In this document: piece after piece, positions 9,903 to 21,979 of the stretch
Layout: each line of letters opens with the position of its first letter
Position numbering within the stretch: position 1 is the stretch's first letter
NCBI GenBank assembly: GCA_028023455.1
Contig: JAQFVV010007209.1
Location: forward strand, 64,001-128,000
Direction of reading: 5' to 3'
DNA length: 64,000 bases
Source: Epiperipatus broadwayi
Taxonomy: Eukaryota > Onychophora > Udeonychophora > Euonychophora > Peripatidae
The notes under the pieces: generated by a model
Databases searched by the model: none
What the model saw: only the letters and a program-made list of their open reading frames with translations
Told to the model about the DNA's origin: nothing
Position numbers and translations under genes: made by a program

Positions 9903-11837
9903 GTAGAATAATAGTTCATTGTTTATATTATTCATAATAGTGATTATTAAGATGATAACTGAACTATAATGTTGAAAAATAATAATTTGAAGCTTCTTCT
10001 ATAGGATCCTATATCAGCTTGGTGATGCATCTTACCCGCAACTTGAATATGGACAATCCATATATGACTTTTTGCGCATTTTTATAATATTTCCATAAAT
10101 CCAGTAATTACTTATTTATAATTCCTTGTATTTTCAGGTTTATATGTCAGGATAATAATTATTTACTATCCAATTATAGTTATTTTCTATTATGATACAA
10201 TTATAATTTTTTGTAAAATAAATTCTAGCAAATGCCTATAACCTTATATAACTTAGGTTTTATTACATACACTTTAAAATATCCATTTAGATATTATTTA
10301 TTACTGTTTTTCTTTAAATTATTTATAGTGTCTTCCTTCAAAAGAATAAAACATTTATCTTCATAGCTTTATTTTCCATAAACTTTATTATAAGTTTGTC
10401 ATATTATTTATGTTTTGAATATGTCTATCTCGCTACTAAAAAAAAATGCATTGTTACTTTTAATTTACACGTAGCTTTCCTGTAAAGTTTTCTGCATAAT
10501 GTCCAATATAATTCTTCATTTATTAAAATAGTTCTCCTCATTAAAATCACTAATATTGTATTAAGAATTAGGATTTTACCTTTAAAATTCTTTTAATTAA
10601 ACACGTATCATTTGTTGGCATTTCCATATTTTTTACCGTGAAGTCGTATTAAGTTTTGATAAAAATCCTGGTAAAGGAAACTTTAATTTAGCATTGCTTC
10701 CTTTTAATAAAACTTATTATAATTATTTATATTACGCTCTCTTTGCAAATACTTAAAAATTAATATTCTATCAGTTTGCAAATAAATTATATAAAAGCAC
10801 TAAAATTGACTAAAAATAAAATTTTTAAAGAAGTATAATTTTAGAAATTACTAGCACTGACTCTGACCTAATCATGTAGCAGTATTATACCCTACAAAAT
10901 ACATCATTTTATTGGTGGACTTTTGCTTTTCATCTGATACATAATTTGCATATGTCTTTGACATTGCACAATTAATTTTAAAAAATGAAATATGACTCAT
11001 TTTTATTTAAACTATTACATAAAATATTAATTTTAAATCAATTTTATACTTTATGAAAAATTAACTAAACACTTTAAAATCACTTTTAAAAACAATATTT
11101 AATAAATTTATTCCACCTTTTATATTTAATTTATCTATTTTATTTTAAAACAAAATATTTAATTTTTATTAACTGTATTCGATTATTTAAAACATTTAAC
11201 TTAATAGTTTCTCTTGTGATAGTTAAATAAATATATTCAATTCTATAGTGTAATTTTTAAAATATTTCAAATTTTGTTAATACAAATAAAATAGCAAGCA
11301 TGTGTGCATGACTGCATTATATAGGTCATATGACTTAGAACTGAGACAGATTGTATCAAAATTTCTGCCTGAAAATATTAAATGTTAATTGTAACAATTA
11401 TTACATTAAATAAATAATATAATAATATAAAATTTGGAATAATAATTTGGAAAACATAGAATTAAATATAACTTTTCCTACCACAAAGCTTACTTTTAAA
11501 ACATATAATATTAAATATCATTATTAAATATTATTTATACTTTAAAAAATAGCATTTATTTAATTACAAGTTTTAACTATTAAATTGAACTTTTATAACA
11601 TATTTTAAACATTTATTGCTGCATTCTTTATTATGGACAGCTTTTCCAACCATATGTAATTAATATTTTTCGCTTTATTTAACTGTTTTAAGGTTATATA
11701 TCATAATTTTAGGCATTTACATATTTTTATTTAGCTTTAAATTGTACTTTTAAAAGATTATCAATACAATATAATTATTACACAAAGAGAACAGATCCTA
11801 AATTTAAAATTTTTCTAATACATGGCTATGATGAACT
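9903..11837. other. Anonymous AT-rich DNA
   Basis: No coding region, RNA or recognisable repeat was found. The sequence is dominated by short A and T runs. Confidence 0.5.
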
Positions 11838-11960
11838 AATTCTGACCTATAGAAAAGGACACAATATATATATATATGAACATTCTTTAATTCATGAATA
11901 TAATTCTGACCTATAGAAAAGGACACAATATATATATATATGAACATTCTTTAATTCATG
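11838..11960. repeat. Tandem duplication, about 64-bp period
   Basis: A segment beginning AATTCTGACCTATAGAAAAG and running through an (AT)n tract to CTTTAATTCATG occurs twice in the same orientation, at 11838-11896 and 11902-11960. The copies are nearly identical. Simple duplication is the likely cause. Confidence 0.8.
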
Positions 11961-13114
11961 CAGATTATAATTTAATTATTTCTTGAGACAAAACAGTTCT
12001 TCATTATAGCCTTAACCTTGATAAGAATTAATGTGATTTCATTAAAATATTGGCAATTTAAATATTAAGCAAAATTGTAATACATGATATGGCCCAAAAA
12101 GATTTTATTTTCATCGTATAATCATGAAAATCTTCATTGTAATATATATATATATATATATATATACATATTTCAAATCTATATATATATATATATATAT
12201 ATATAGCAATCCACATCTTTCACTTTGAAAAGAATGAATGGAAAGCACCTTAGAAAGAGTGTTAAATGTTGAACCACAGATGGAAAGTATTAAAAGCCAA
12301 GCAGCAAGAGTAAAAAAAGAATCTATACAATGGATAATTGATATGGAGTAAATTGTAATACTATCCCAGTTTTAAAACAAATAAACAAATTGACTGTAAA
12401 TAAAAAGATGGTAGTGTTGTTATATGGTGGCAAATATGATTTTCCTTGTATTAATATGGTGATGTAAAAATATCATGTACAAGTTGCTGTTATTTAATAA
12501 ATTAAATATTTTACTTTTGTACTAAATGAGATTTAAAAAGGCTTTTAATCCCATTTATGTAAGACATTTTTAACACACTGGATACCATTGTATTTATATT
12601 TGGACTTAAAATAGGAGAATCATATCAACATTATCTATTATTCCATTCTCAGGTTCATAGTGGTACATTCTATCTACCAATCTTACATAATATTTCGATA
12701 ATCCAAAATCTGATATTCTACCCTTTAACTGCTATAATTCATATTTTTATCAAGATTCTATTTAAAGATCTGACCCATGAATTGATTGAGCATGGGCTTA
12801 GGTTCTAATTTAAAATAAATAAGCAAAGCCTTGACCAAGATATATAATCATCATAGTGGTAATGAGAAATAAACCTTTATATATAAATATATTAAAAATA
12901 TTCATAGAGTTTAAATATAAAATTTTTAATACATTTATGGTACTGAAATATAATTTTGATGTTTTTGTGTCATATTCATGGTCATGAATATGATATGAAA
13001 ATGTCAAAAGTATACTCCATACAATAATATTATCAAAAATTTTATATTTAAACTCCATATGAGTATTATTTTACATTAATATCTAGAATGGGAGAATATG
13101 GAAATGTAATTTTT

Positions 13115-13117
<3 letters not shown>
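11961..13117. other. Anonymous AT-rich DNA with two (AT)n runs
   Basis: (AT)n tracts lie at about 12143-12166 and 12181-12206. The minus-strand open frame at 12810-13058 shows no recognisable domain and is likely chance. Confidence 0.5.

Positions 13118-13186
<69 letters not shown>
13118..13186. repeat. (AT)n microsatellite
   Basis: An uninterrupted AT dinucleotide run of about 34 units abuts, and probably truncates, the left end of the foldback that follows. Confidence 0.95.
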
Positions 13187-13189
<3 letters not shown>

Positions 13190-13287
13190 CAATAGATGGC
13201 GTTTTACCTAAACCACCAAACAAGTGTATTTTTATGTTTACATAAATGACAAAAGAGTCAGAATTCACTATCTCTTTCATTTGCCCA

Positions 13288-13334
13288 CCCTCAGATCAGC
13301 TTATTTCAAGCTAATTTGCTATCATCAATGAAGG
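13288..13334 (-). ncRNA. Hammerhead ribozyme remnant, left arm
   Basis: Minus strand: CCTTCA, TTGATGA, stem II TAGCAAATTAGCTT, GAAA, helix III, C, TGAGGG. Stem I still pairs (CCTTCA with TGAGGG, one wobble) but C3 of the core has become T, which should abolish or strongly reduce cleavage. Confidence 0.65.
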
Positions 13335-13800
13335 ATAAAGCTAGAAATTAGATCTAAACACTGACTCCAAGTGTTTATGCAAAAAGTTTCTATCAGTTTG
13401 CAAGCATGAATTTTTTCAGACTGGTGAAGTCTTCAAACCCAGCCTAACAAGCCAGATATCTACATAGGTCTGATCTCAGTTCAGTTTCACCACATAGTTA
13501 AAACCTCTGCAATATATATCAATCAGATCCATGTAGCTATCTGGTGTGTTAGGCTGGGTTTAAAGCCTTTACTGGTCTGAAAAATTCATATATATATATA
13601 TCATTATATATATTGATATATATTGCAGAGGCTTTGACTATGTGGTGAAACTGAACAGATATCAGACTCATGTAGCTATCTGGCTTGTTAGGCTGGGTTT
13701 GAAGACTTTTACTGGTCTGAAAAATTTATGCTTGCAAACTTATAGAAACTTTTTGCATAAACACCTAGAGTCAGTGTTTAGATCTAGTTTCTAGTGCTAT

Positions 13801-13847
13801 CCTTCACTGATGATAGCAAATTAGCTTGAACTCAGCTGATCTGAGGG
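13801..13847 (+). ncRNA. Type I hammerhead ribozyme, right arm
   Basis: CCTTCA (13801-13806), CTGATGA (13807-13813), stem II TAGCAAATTAGCTT, GAA (13828-13830), helix III, C (13841), TGAGGG (13842-13847). Stem I is six pairs with one wobble. Compared with the satellite (CTTTCA with TGAAAG), both sides of stem I changed together, which supports selection on the structure or descent from active ancestors. Base 15.1 is C here, so this copy may be impaired. Confidence 0.75.
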
Positions 13848-14595
13848 TGGGAAAATGAAAGAGATAATGAATTCTGACTATTTTGTTGTTTATGTAAGCA
13901 AATATACACTTGTTCGGTGGTTTTGGTAAAATGCCATCTATAGATCATAAATACAAGTGATAGCAAGTTACGTGATTACAACTTGTTTTTGTTTTTCATA
14001 TATATATATATTGTACCTATATTGATATAGGCACATATAATTTTTATCTAAAATTATTATTAAAGTAATTGTTCATAAAAGAAAAACATAAAATTAAACG
14101 TTGAAGAGTTTATTGCAGTTTGTTTTAGAAAAAAAGATAAGAATTAAATAGTTTTCTAGTGTTAGTTTTTGAAATAAAAAAGCTACAATTAATTAATCCT
14201 AAGGGGGGAGGGGGAGTCTTGGTTTGAGACATGAAACTAAAGGTTTACAAAAGGAAATAAATAGTTTTTATTAGTAGTCGTAAAAAATATAATTTCAAAG
14301 GTTAAAATATACAAATCTCTTTTCATTTAAGTTTAATTAAAGAAAAAATAATGTTAAAACTAATATATGACCGTATATATGTGCGATTGTCAACAATAGA
14401 ATAAATGTTATTATAAAGTTAAAGAAGATTATCATTAAAAAACACGGCAATTGCTATTAGATATTAATTAATATAAAACAATACGTTTTTGCATGGCTAT
14501 TTCTAATTAAGCAATCTTTCAAAACACGTTTATCAAATGATTATCAATTGACAACAGATCTTTGCCGGAGATGGAGAAAGACAACAAGGCGCAGG

Positions 14596-14603
14596 TATAA
14601 ATA
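14596..14603 (+). promoter_or_regulatory. LTR TATA box, first duplicated unit
   Basis: TATAAATA sits in the relatively GC-rich context AGGCGCAGG-TATAAATAG. It is conserved in all three LTR units and is the likely core promoter of the retroelement. Confidence 0.65.
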
Positions 14604-15685
14604 GACCTTTTTTTTTATCGGACAATTGATTCCACAAATTAATTGAGTTGAGACAATCAGTTCACAAAGTTATTGAGAGAGTGCAGTTCGGAAATTAATT
14701 GAGTCAGCTAAGAAACAAAATGCAGTGCTGAGAAAATTTTGGAACGCACGTTCACCTCCAGCCCAGATGTCCGAGAAAACAGCAGATCTGCCCGTGAAAT
14801 AATGTCAGCTTAACATCTTAGAAAATCTCCGTCAGTATCTATTTGTCTCCGATAGCAATAATCGTGAAAATCAGGAAACTCAGCAAGGAAACGTCCCAGC
14901 CGGCTGGTAAGCATTTATAATGGAAATATCCTCACCGAAAGCAGCCTCCAAAGAACAAAATTCTACGTCAACATTCAAAATCCTAGGTAAAACATTTGCT
15001 TATTTTCGTTTATACTGTAATAGCCATTGCATTTCATTAATTCGTGCGAATCCTCCAAGAGTCTAATTATATGAACTCGATATCATACATAAATGAACTA
15101 TTGATATGTGTGTGATAAATAGGCACATATAATTTTTATCTAAAATTATTATTAAAGTAATCTTTCATAAAAGAAAAACATAAAATTAAATGTTGAAGAA
15201 TTTATTGCAGCTTGTTTTTGAAAAAGATAAGAATTAAATAGTTTTCTAGCGTTAGTTTTTGAAATAAAAAAAGCTACAATTAATTGGTCCAAAGGGGGGA
15301 GGGGGAGTCTTGGTTTGAGACATGAAACTAAGGGTTACAAAAGGAAGTAAATAGTTTTTATTAGTATTCGTAAAAATATAATTTCAAAGGTTAAAATATA
15401 CAAATCTCTTTTCATTTAAGTTTAATTAAAGAAAAAATAATGTTAAAACTAATATATGACCGTATATATGTGCGATTGTCAACAATAGAATAAATGTTAT
15501 TATAAAGTTAAAGAAGATTATCATTAAAAAACACGGCAATGGCTATTAGATATTAATTAATATAAAACAATACGTTTTTGCATGGCTATTTCTAATTAAG
15601 CAATCTTTCAAAACACGTTTATCAAATGATTATCAATTGACAACAGATCTTTGCCGGAGATAGGAGAAAGACAACAAGGCGCAGG

Positions 15686-15693
15686 TATAAATA
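15686..15693 (+). promoter_or_regulatory. LTR TATA box, second duplicated unit
   Basis: Same TATAAATA and context as at 14596; present because of the tandem duplication inside the 5' LTR. Confidence 0.65.
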
Positions 15694-16624
15694 GACCTTT
15701 TTTTTTATCGGACAATTGAGTTCCACAAATTAATTGAGTTGAGACAATCAGTTCACAAAGTTATTGAGAGAGTGCAGTTCGGAAATTAATTGAGTCAGCT
15801 AAGAAACAAAATGCAGTGCTGAGAAAATTTTGGAACGCACGTTCACCTCCAGCCCAGATGTCCGAGAAAACAGCAGATCTGCCCGTGAAATAATGTCAGC
15901 TTAACATCTTAGAAAATCTCCGTCAGTATCTATTTGTCTCCGATAGCAATAATCGTGAAAATCAGGAAACTCAGCAAGGAAACGTCCCAGCCGGCTGGTA
16001 AGCATTTATAATGGAAATATCCTCACCGAAAGCAGCCTCCAAAGAACAAAATTCTACGTCAACATTCAAAATCCTAGGTAAAACATTTGCTTATTTTCGT
16101 TTATACTGTAATAGCCATTGCATTTCATTAATTCGTGCGAATCCTCCAAGAGTCTAATTATATGAACTCGATATCATACATAAATGAACTATTGATATGT
16201 GTGTGATTAAATTTCAAATGCTATGTAGTCCTTTATTATCATTATTATGTGTGTGCATGAGTTAATATGTGCATGATCCTTATATCAATATTTATTAGTT
16301 AAATTAGAAAAACAGTGTTTTGTTATGAAAGTATACAGGAATATTTAAACTAGTTTAGAAATGTCAATTTAAAATATGCGTGTGTTTTATTAGAATTATA
16401 AAATGTTTAAATTTAGTAAATAAATGTTAGTTAATAAATTATCTTTAAAATTAAACTTTATTTGTCGGTCAATTCTTTTTAACAAACTCTTTATCAAGTC
16501 TTTTAACCACTAATTAAGTATAATCTATTAGTGATTACAAACAACTGAGCTAGTCATGGATTTAGGCGTTGAGTTAGTGGCCATTGCTTAAAGTGCGTTA
16601 TTTATTCATCCTTGAATAGATAGC

Positions 16625-16641
16625 TGGCGCCCGTGTTTATA
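16625..16641 (+). other. Primer-binding site of the Gypsy-type element
   Basis: TGGCGCCCGTG lies immediately after the LTR. TGGCGCC is complementary to tRNA 3' ends ending in CCA, in the manner of tRNA-Lys-type primers. The same sequence follows the second LTR at 20841. Confidence 0.65.
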
Positions 16642-17168
16642 CACAAACAAAAAAGTGCTTTGAACTTGGTGTTGAACTCAACAGTCGAGAAGAAGTTATG
16701 TCCTGGAAATGTAACGTTAGTTATATACTTTATAGCTATCGTTTGGGCATACATACTCTCCGAGTATGTTCTTCTCTGCCTAAGAGGCCGGTGTTTCGAA
16801 TCCACATATTCGAACCCGGTTCAAATGGCTAGACCCAACTTGGGGCTGAACCTAAGAAACAATAGTAAAGAAATACTTTGTTTCTTGTTTGAAAATTTTG
16901 TTTTATACAAAAGTTAAATTACGTATGTAAAAGTGTTTTAATTTTAAAAAAAGAATTGACCGAAATTTTTTTTTTTTCGAAATGAAAAGAGATTTTGACA
17001 TTTATGCTATCAAATCAGAGTCAATTGGGTGTTATGGGCGGAGTTAAAGCATTAAGAGCGGGTAGTGAAAAGGACAAAAGTCTGGAGGTAACGTGAGTTT
17101 CCGTATTAGTAAGAAAAATAAATAAATAAGTCGTATATTAAATTCAGTTTAACATAAGCGCTAGTACT

Positions 17169-17582
17169 TTGAAATTGAAATTTTCGAAAATGGATCCGAA
17201 AGAAAGCCCAATATATTTTAAAAATCCCCAGTTAGTAGAAAAGGAGAAAGAAGAAGTATCTGAGACGCGAATGATGATGACAATGATGATGAATATGATG
17301 CAAGAGTTCAAAGCAGAATTGATAAAAGAACTCAAAGCAGAATTGAAGGAAGAAATTAGTCAGGTTAAAACAGAAATTAAAGAACTCAGAGCAGAAGTAA
17401 GAGAAATAAGATGTGAGATAACGGTAAAGGTAGAGAAGAACCAAGAAGTTATAGAGTTAGATTTAATTAAAGAAAGTCAGGAAGTTGAAAAGGAAGTTGA
17501 GGTCACGAAAGAGGTAGAAATTGAATTACAATCAGATAGCGTTGTGATAAATAAAGCAGACAGAAATGTAGATCAAAAATAA
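17169..17582 (+). CDS. Coiled-coil gag-like protein of the Gypsy-type element
   Basis: The 137-residue frame may start at either of two Met codons, at 17169 or 17190; the second begins M-D-P-K-E-S. The middle is a charged heptad-like stretch rich in Glu and Lys, with repeats of the type K-A-E-L-I-K-E-L preceded by a Met-rich block (M-M-M-T-M-M-M-N). This suits an oligomerising structural protein of a retroelement. There is no CCHC zinc knuckle. It lies inside the element between primer-binding site and 3' LTR, in the same orientation. The function is inferred from position and composition. Confidence 0.5.
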   Translation: MKLKFSKMDPKESPIYFKNPQLVEKEKEEVSETRMMMTMMMNMMQEFKAELIKELKAELKEEISQVKTEIKELRAEVREIRCEITVKVEKNQEVIELDLIKESQEVEKEVEVTKEVEIELQSDSVVINKADRNVDQK

Positions 17583-17611
17583 AAGAAAAAACAAGGTAGT
17601 AGATAGCGTAG

Positions 17612-17893
17612 AAGAGTTTTTACAAAGAATTTAAAAAGGTTAAAGTAAATGTTCGCATTCACTGTAGACGTAGATTTAAAACAAAGAGAAAGTGTAGAAA
17701 AATATATTCCCAGATTGAAGTAATTCGGAGTTTGTCTAGGTATAAAGGTTTTCTGAGTTACGAAGTCGAAAGCAGAAAGGAAAGAGAAAGAGATAAAGTA
17801 ATGAAATATAAAAACAGAACCGATAAGAGAGGAAGGTTAGTTTATATTATAGAATTTGTAGAAAGAAAGAAGGAACCGCCTGACATAGCTTAA
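17612..17893 (+). pseudogene. Basic open frame without ATG, remnant of retroelement ORF
   Basis: From a stop at 17609 to TAA at 17891-17893 there is an open frame of about 93 codons that lacks a start codon. It is strongly basic (R-R-R-F-K-T-K-R-K, then S-R-K-E-R-E-R-D-K) and ends near F-V-E-R-K-K-E-P-P-D. It may be a frame-shifted continuation of the upstream coiled-coil ORF or a nucleocapsid-like part. No protease, reverse transcriptase or integrase motif was seen between here and the 3' LTR, so the element is non-autonomous. Confidence 0.4.
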
Positions 17894-17899
17894 AAGTTA

Positions 17900-19300
17900 G
17901 TAATCGGGCAGAATAGTAAAGGAAATAAACAAAAAGGACCGGAAATGGACTATGAGTCTAATATAATTATTTTGACGTAGGTGAAAAGCCTGAATTAGAA
18001 TTTCGCTATTTAAAATGATGGATTGTTTTGTCAAATAATAATAACGGAGGCTTCGCAAAATAAAAGATTTTTTTTCTCCACGCACATATTAATTAAGGAA
18101 ATGTTCGTAAATAAACAGTTCAAATAAATAAAAATCAATAAAATCAAGTTAAATAAATGGGTCAAATTAAGGATGTAGAAATAATGTTGTAGAATTAAAT
18201 AAATGAATAAAATAACGGAAATACATAAAATAAAAACAAGTTAAATAAATAAGTATAATATATCTGTAGAAAATAAATAAAATATTCGTAGTAAAATAAA
18301 ATAGTTTTTTGAATATACGCATGTTAAAATAAAAGTTTGTTTTGAATACCGTAAGTTAAGAAAAGGATGTAAATAAATTGTTTAAAATAATCAAGATAAA
18401 AAAATAAAATAAAAAATCTCTAGTAAAATAATAATGAATGAATCATAATAAAGCAAAATAGTTTTTTTTTCTGAGTACACGCACGTTAATATATAAGTTA
18501 AAGTAATGGGTTTAAAGTAATATAAATAAATATGTATCCGTGATAGTTTCAAAATAATATTATAGCATAAATAAATATGGATAATGTTCGTATCGGTTTA
18601 AAATAAGTATCATAAAACTAAATATTTAAATAATGTTCGTAATGAATTTAAAAATAATATAAATGAAAGTCAATCTAAGTTGTATTAGGAGTGTATAAGG
18701 ATTCGAATCTAATGGGGGAATGAGGGTAGTATTGAAATAAGTTAGATAAGGATTAAGTTTAAAGCTCTCGACTGGATAAATTCTAGTACCCGTAACGGAT
18801 TGGCCGGGATCATTCCTCTTTTAAAAAGCGCACTGGCAACAACCAGAGTAAGTCGTACCTCATTTTCCAAAGCGTAAGTCGGAAATGGACAGTTGAAAAT
18901 TCCTGCCATTGTAGCTGCTTAGTCAAAGTCCGATCAAGAGAATCGGCAATCGTTTTCCAGGGCGTAAGTCGAAAATGGACAGTTGAAATTCCTGCCATTT
19001 GCAGCCACCTTTTCTTAGTCAAAGTCCGATCAAGAGAATCGGCAGCCGAAGCTTCGTTTACAAAAGATCCCTGCGCCACAAATTTAGTTTGTCCTCGTGG
19101 TCATTATCCAGGACGAACATTGTAAGCAATGTTACCAGCATAGAAAGAAGAAAAGCATAATTGGAGATTGCCCTTAGTATGGAAAGGAAAAGATATTAAA
19201 AAAAGGCAAACTTAGAAGGAATAATAAATTAATATTTAATGTTGTCAGAGATAAAATGGTCAAAAATGACGCATTTTACTCTCAAAAGGAAGGGCGGTGT
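17900..19300 (+). other. Non-coding interior of the Gypsy-type element, with polypurine tract
   Basis: No pol domain is present. A 90-100-bp unit (TTTTCCA-A/G-GCGTAAGTCG to AATCGGCA) is tandemly duplicated at about 18861-18950 and 18951-19044. A purine-rich tract AAAAGGAAGGGCGGTG ends just before the 3' LTR and is the likely plus-strand primer. The minus-strand open frame at 18810-19079 follows the duplicated unit and is not convincing as a gene. Confidence 0.55.
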
Positions 19301-19302
19301 AA

Positions 19303-20840
19303 TGTACCTATATTGATATAGGCACATATAATTTTTATCTAAAATTATTATTAAAGTAATCGTTCATAAAAGAAAAACATAAAATTAAACGTTGAAGAGT
19401 TTATTGCAGTTTGTTTTAGAAAAAAGATAAGAATTAAATAGTTTTCTAGCGTTAGTTTTTGAAATAAAAAAAGCTACAATTAATTAATCCTAAGGGGGGA
19501 GGGGGAGTCTTGGTTTGAGACATGAAACTAAAGGTTTACAAAAGGAAATAAATAGTTTTTATTAGTATTCGTAAAAAATATAATTTCAAAGGTTAAAATA
19601 TACAAATCTCTTTTCATTCAAGTTTAATTAAAGAAAAAATAATGTTAAAACTAATATATGACCGTATATATGTGCGATTGTCAACAATAGAATAAATGTT
19701 ATTATAAAGTTAAAGAAGATTATCATTAAAAAACACGGCAATGGCTATTAGATATTAATTAATATAAAACAATATGTTTTTGCATGGCTATTTCTAATTA
19801 AGCAATCTTTCAAAACACGTTTATCAAATGATTATCAATTGACAACAGATCTTTGCCGGAGATAGGAGAAAGACAACAAGGCGCAGGTATAAATAGACCT
19901 TTTTTTTTATCGGACAATTGATTCCACAAATTAATTGAGTTGAGACAATCAGTTCACAAAGTTATTGAGAGAGTGCAGTTCGGAAATTAATTGAGTCAGC
20001 TAAGAAACAAAATGCAGTGCTGAGAAAGTTTTGGAACGCACGTTCACCTCCAGCCCAGATGTCCGAGAAAACAGCAGATCTGCCCGTGAAATAATGTCAG
20101 CTTAACATCTTAGAAAATCTCCGTCAGTATCTATTTGTCTCCGATAGCAATAATCGTGAAAATCAGGAAACTCAGCAAGGAAACGTCCCAGCCGGCTGGT
20201 AAGCATTTATAATGGAAATATCCTCACCGAAAGCAGCCTCCAAAGAACAAAATTCTACGTCAACATTCAAAAAAAGCCTAGGTAAAACATTTGCTTATTT
20301 CGTTCTATACTGTAATAGCCATTGCATTTCATTAATTCGTGCGAATCCTCCAAGAGTCTAATTATATGAACTCAATATCATACATAAATGAACTATTGAT
20401 GTGTGTGATTAAATTTCAAATGCTATGTAATACTTTAATATTATTATGTGTGTGCATGAGTTAATATGTGCGTGATCCTTATATCAATATTATTAGTTAA
20501 ATTAGATAAATACCAGTGTTTTGTTATGAAAGTAAATAAGAATATTTAAACTAGTTTAGAAATGTCAATTTAAAATATGCGTGTGTTTTATTAGAATTAT
20601 AAAATGTTTAAATTTAGAAAATAAATGTTAGTTAATAAATTATCTTTAAAATTAAACTATATTTGTCGGTCAATTCTTTTTATCAATTCTTTTTAACAAA
20701 TTCTTTTATTAATTCTTTTTAACCACTAATTAAGTATAATCTATTAGTGATTACAAACAACTGAGCTAGTTGTGGATTTAGGCATTGAGTTAGTGGCCAT
20801 TGCTTAAAGTGCGTTATTTATTCATCCTTGAATAGATAGC
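19303..20840 (+). mobile_element. 3' LTR of the Gypsy-type element
   Basis: About 1.54 kb, nearly identical to the 5' LTR but with a single copy of the 1.09-kb unit. The TATA box is at 19888-19895. It runs from TGTACCTATATTG to the sequence just before TGGCGCCC at 20841. Confidence 0.8.
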
Positions 20841-21040
20841 TGGCGCCCGTGTTTATACACAAACAAAAAAAGTGCTTTGAACTTGGTGTTGAACTCAACA
20901 GTCGAGAAGAAGTTATGTCCTGGAAATGTAACATTAGTTATATACTTTATAGCTATCGTTTGGGCATACATACTCTCCGAGTATGTTCTTCTCTGCCTAA
21001 GAGGCCGGTGTTTCGAATATACATATTCGAATATGGTTCA
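20841..21040 (+). mobile_element. Leader sequence repeated beyond the 3' LTR
   Basis: About 200 bp after the 3' LTR repeat the primer-binding site and leader that follow the 5' LTR (16625-16821). The homology ends in an (AT)n run. A normal insertion should end at the LTR, so this is the truncated start of a second element sharing the LTR, as expected from a head-to-tail tandem or from recombination between elements. Confidence 0.75.
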
Positions 21041-21766
21041 ATATATATATATATATGGGACGAATAAGGGAGAAAAGTCCAAGGGACAGCGTTTCTAATG
21101 AAACCAAACTAAATTCAAATTTATAAAGAAAGTTTAAATGACTTAAATGAGAAGTCTTTATATACTTTAATATTAAATCCCTTACCTGTACCTGTACATT
21201 TTAAAATAAAACTAGAATGATGGAGAAGGCTAGCTCTCATAATGCAAATGTAAAGATAATGATTTAAATATTGACAGTTTTAAGATAGATGTGAAATAAT
21301 AATGTTTAGACCATATGTTAGTTGAAGTTGATTTATTTCTATATCCCTTTGAATATAATTTATAGTTATTGCCCCTTAATTAATTAAAATAAATAAAACT
21401 TAAGACTTCTGTTTTAATAAATAATGACAACAATTTAGTTATACTAAGTAATAATAAATAATAAATGAGATTAATGACATACTAAAGAAATAAAATTCAA
21501 TGTGTAATAATTGTATAAATGTTTATATCTATGACAATGCTAAACACAAACTTATTTTGAGAACTGAAAGAAAATATGTATTTATGAATTATATTAAATA
21601 CAAAATTTATAAAGAATCTTTAACTTATGATTTATTACTAAGTTGATATTAATTTAAATAAGTTATTTAGATAACATTTAATTAATAGTTATTTATAATT
21701 TTAACAAATAGTTATTATCTTTCTCTAATTGTGTCTATGTTTAGTTATTAATTCTTTATCAAGTAG

Positions 21767-21796
<30 letters not shown>

Positions 21797-21797
<1 letters not shown>

Positions 21798-21973
21798 TTC
21801 TAATATTTTCACGGATAAAAGATGTCATATTATTATTACTATTTGCGGGATATTCCGTGTAGTGAAAAAGAGGACACTTTGAGGAAGGTACTTGATATTG
21901 TACTGAAATATCAGCATTTAGCTTTTTCACTACATGGAATATCCCACAAATAGTAATAATAATATGACATATA
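21797..21973. repeat. Hairpin element related to the MITE at 2650
   Basis: About 50-bp arms, 21822-21872 and 21921-21973, are inverted copies around a loop. The left end TTCTAATATTTTCACGGATAAA matches the left end of the element at 2650. The outer right end is not seen, because the LTR element starting at 21980 lies directly against it. Confidence 0.6.
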
Positions 21974-21979
21974 TATATA

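Larger units (their letters stand above)
13187..14000. mobile_element. Hammerhead-bearing foldback related to the 405-bp satellite
   Basis: The left arm (13187-13522) is the reverse complement of about 13601-13946. A third partial copy of the inner part lies between them (13526-13600). The right arm continues to about 14000 with sequence that matches, in reverse complement, the start of the satellite monomer at 61848 (ATGATAAACAAAAATG). Both arms share the string around GATGGCGTTTTACC and the block ending near the predicted cleavage site with the satellite. The element is therefore an inverted dimer of the same unit that is tandem at 61.8-64 kb. No protein is encoded. Confidence 0.75.
14012..16624 (+). 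mobile_element. 5' LTR of a Gypsy-type element, with 1.1-kb internal tandem duplication
   Basis: The sequence beginning TGTACCTATATTGATATAGG at 14012 recurs at 19303 as the 3' LTR. In this 5' copy, a unit of about 1,090 bp occurs twice in tandem (about 14028-15119 and 15120-16206) before the common LTR tail continues to 16624. Each unit carries a TATA box. The LTR is followed directly by TGGCGCCCGTG, a typical tRNA primer-binding site. Copies look only a few percent diverged, so the duplication is recent. The 3' LTR (about 1.54 kb) has a single unit, so this duplication arose after, or independently of, the last retrotransposition. Confidence 0.8.

Noticed and set aside
16602-16917. Frames spanning the LTR leader on both strands, repeated at 20849-21098
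   Set aside because: They cover the primer-binding site and leader of the LTR element and lose frame between copies.
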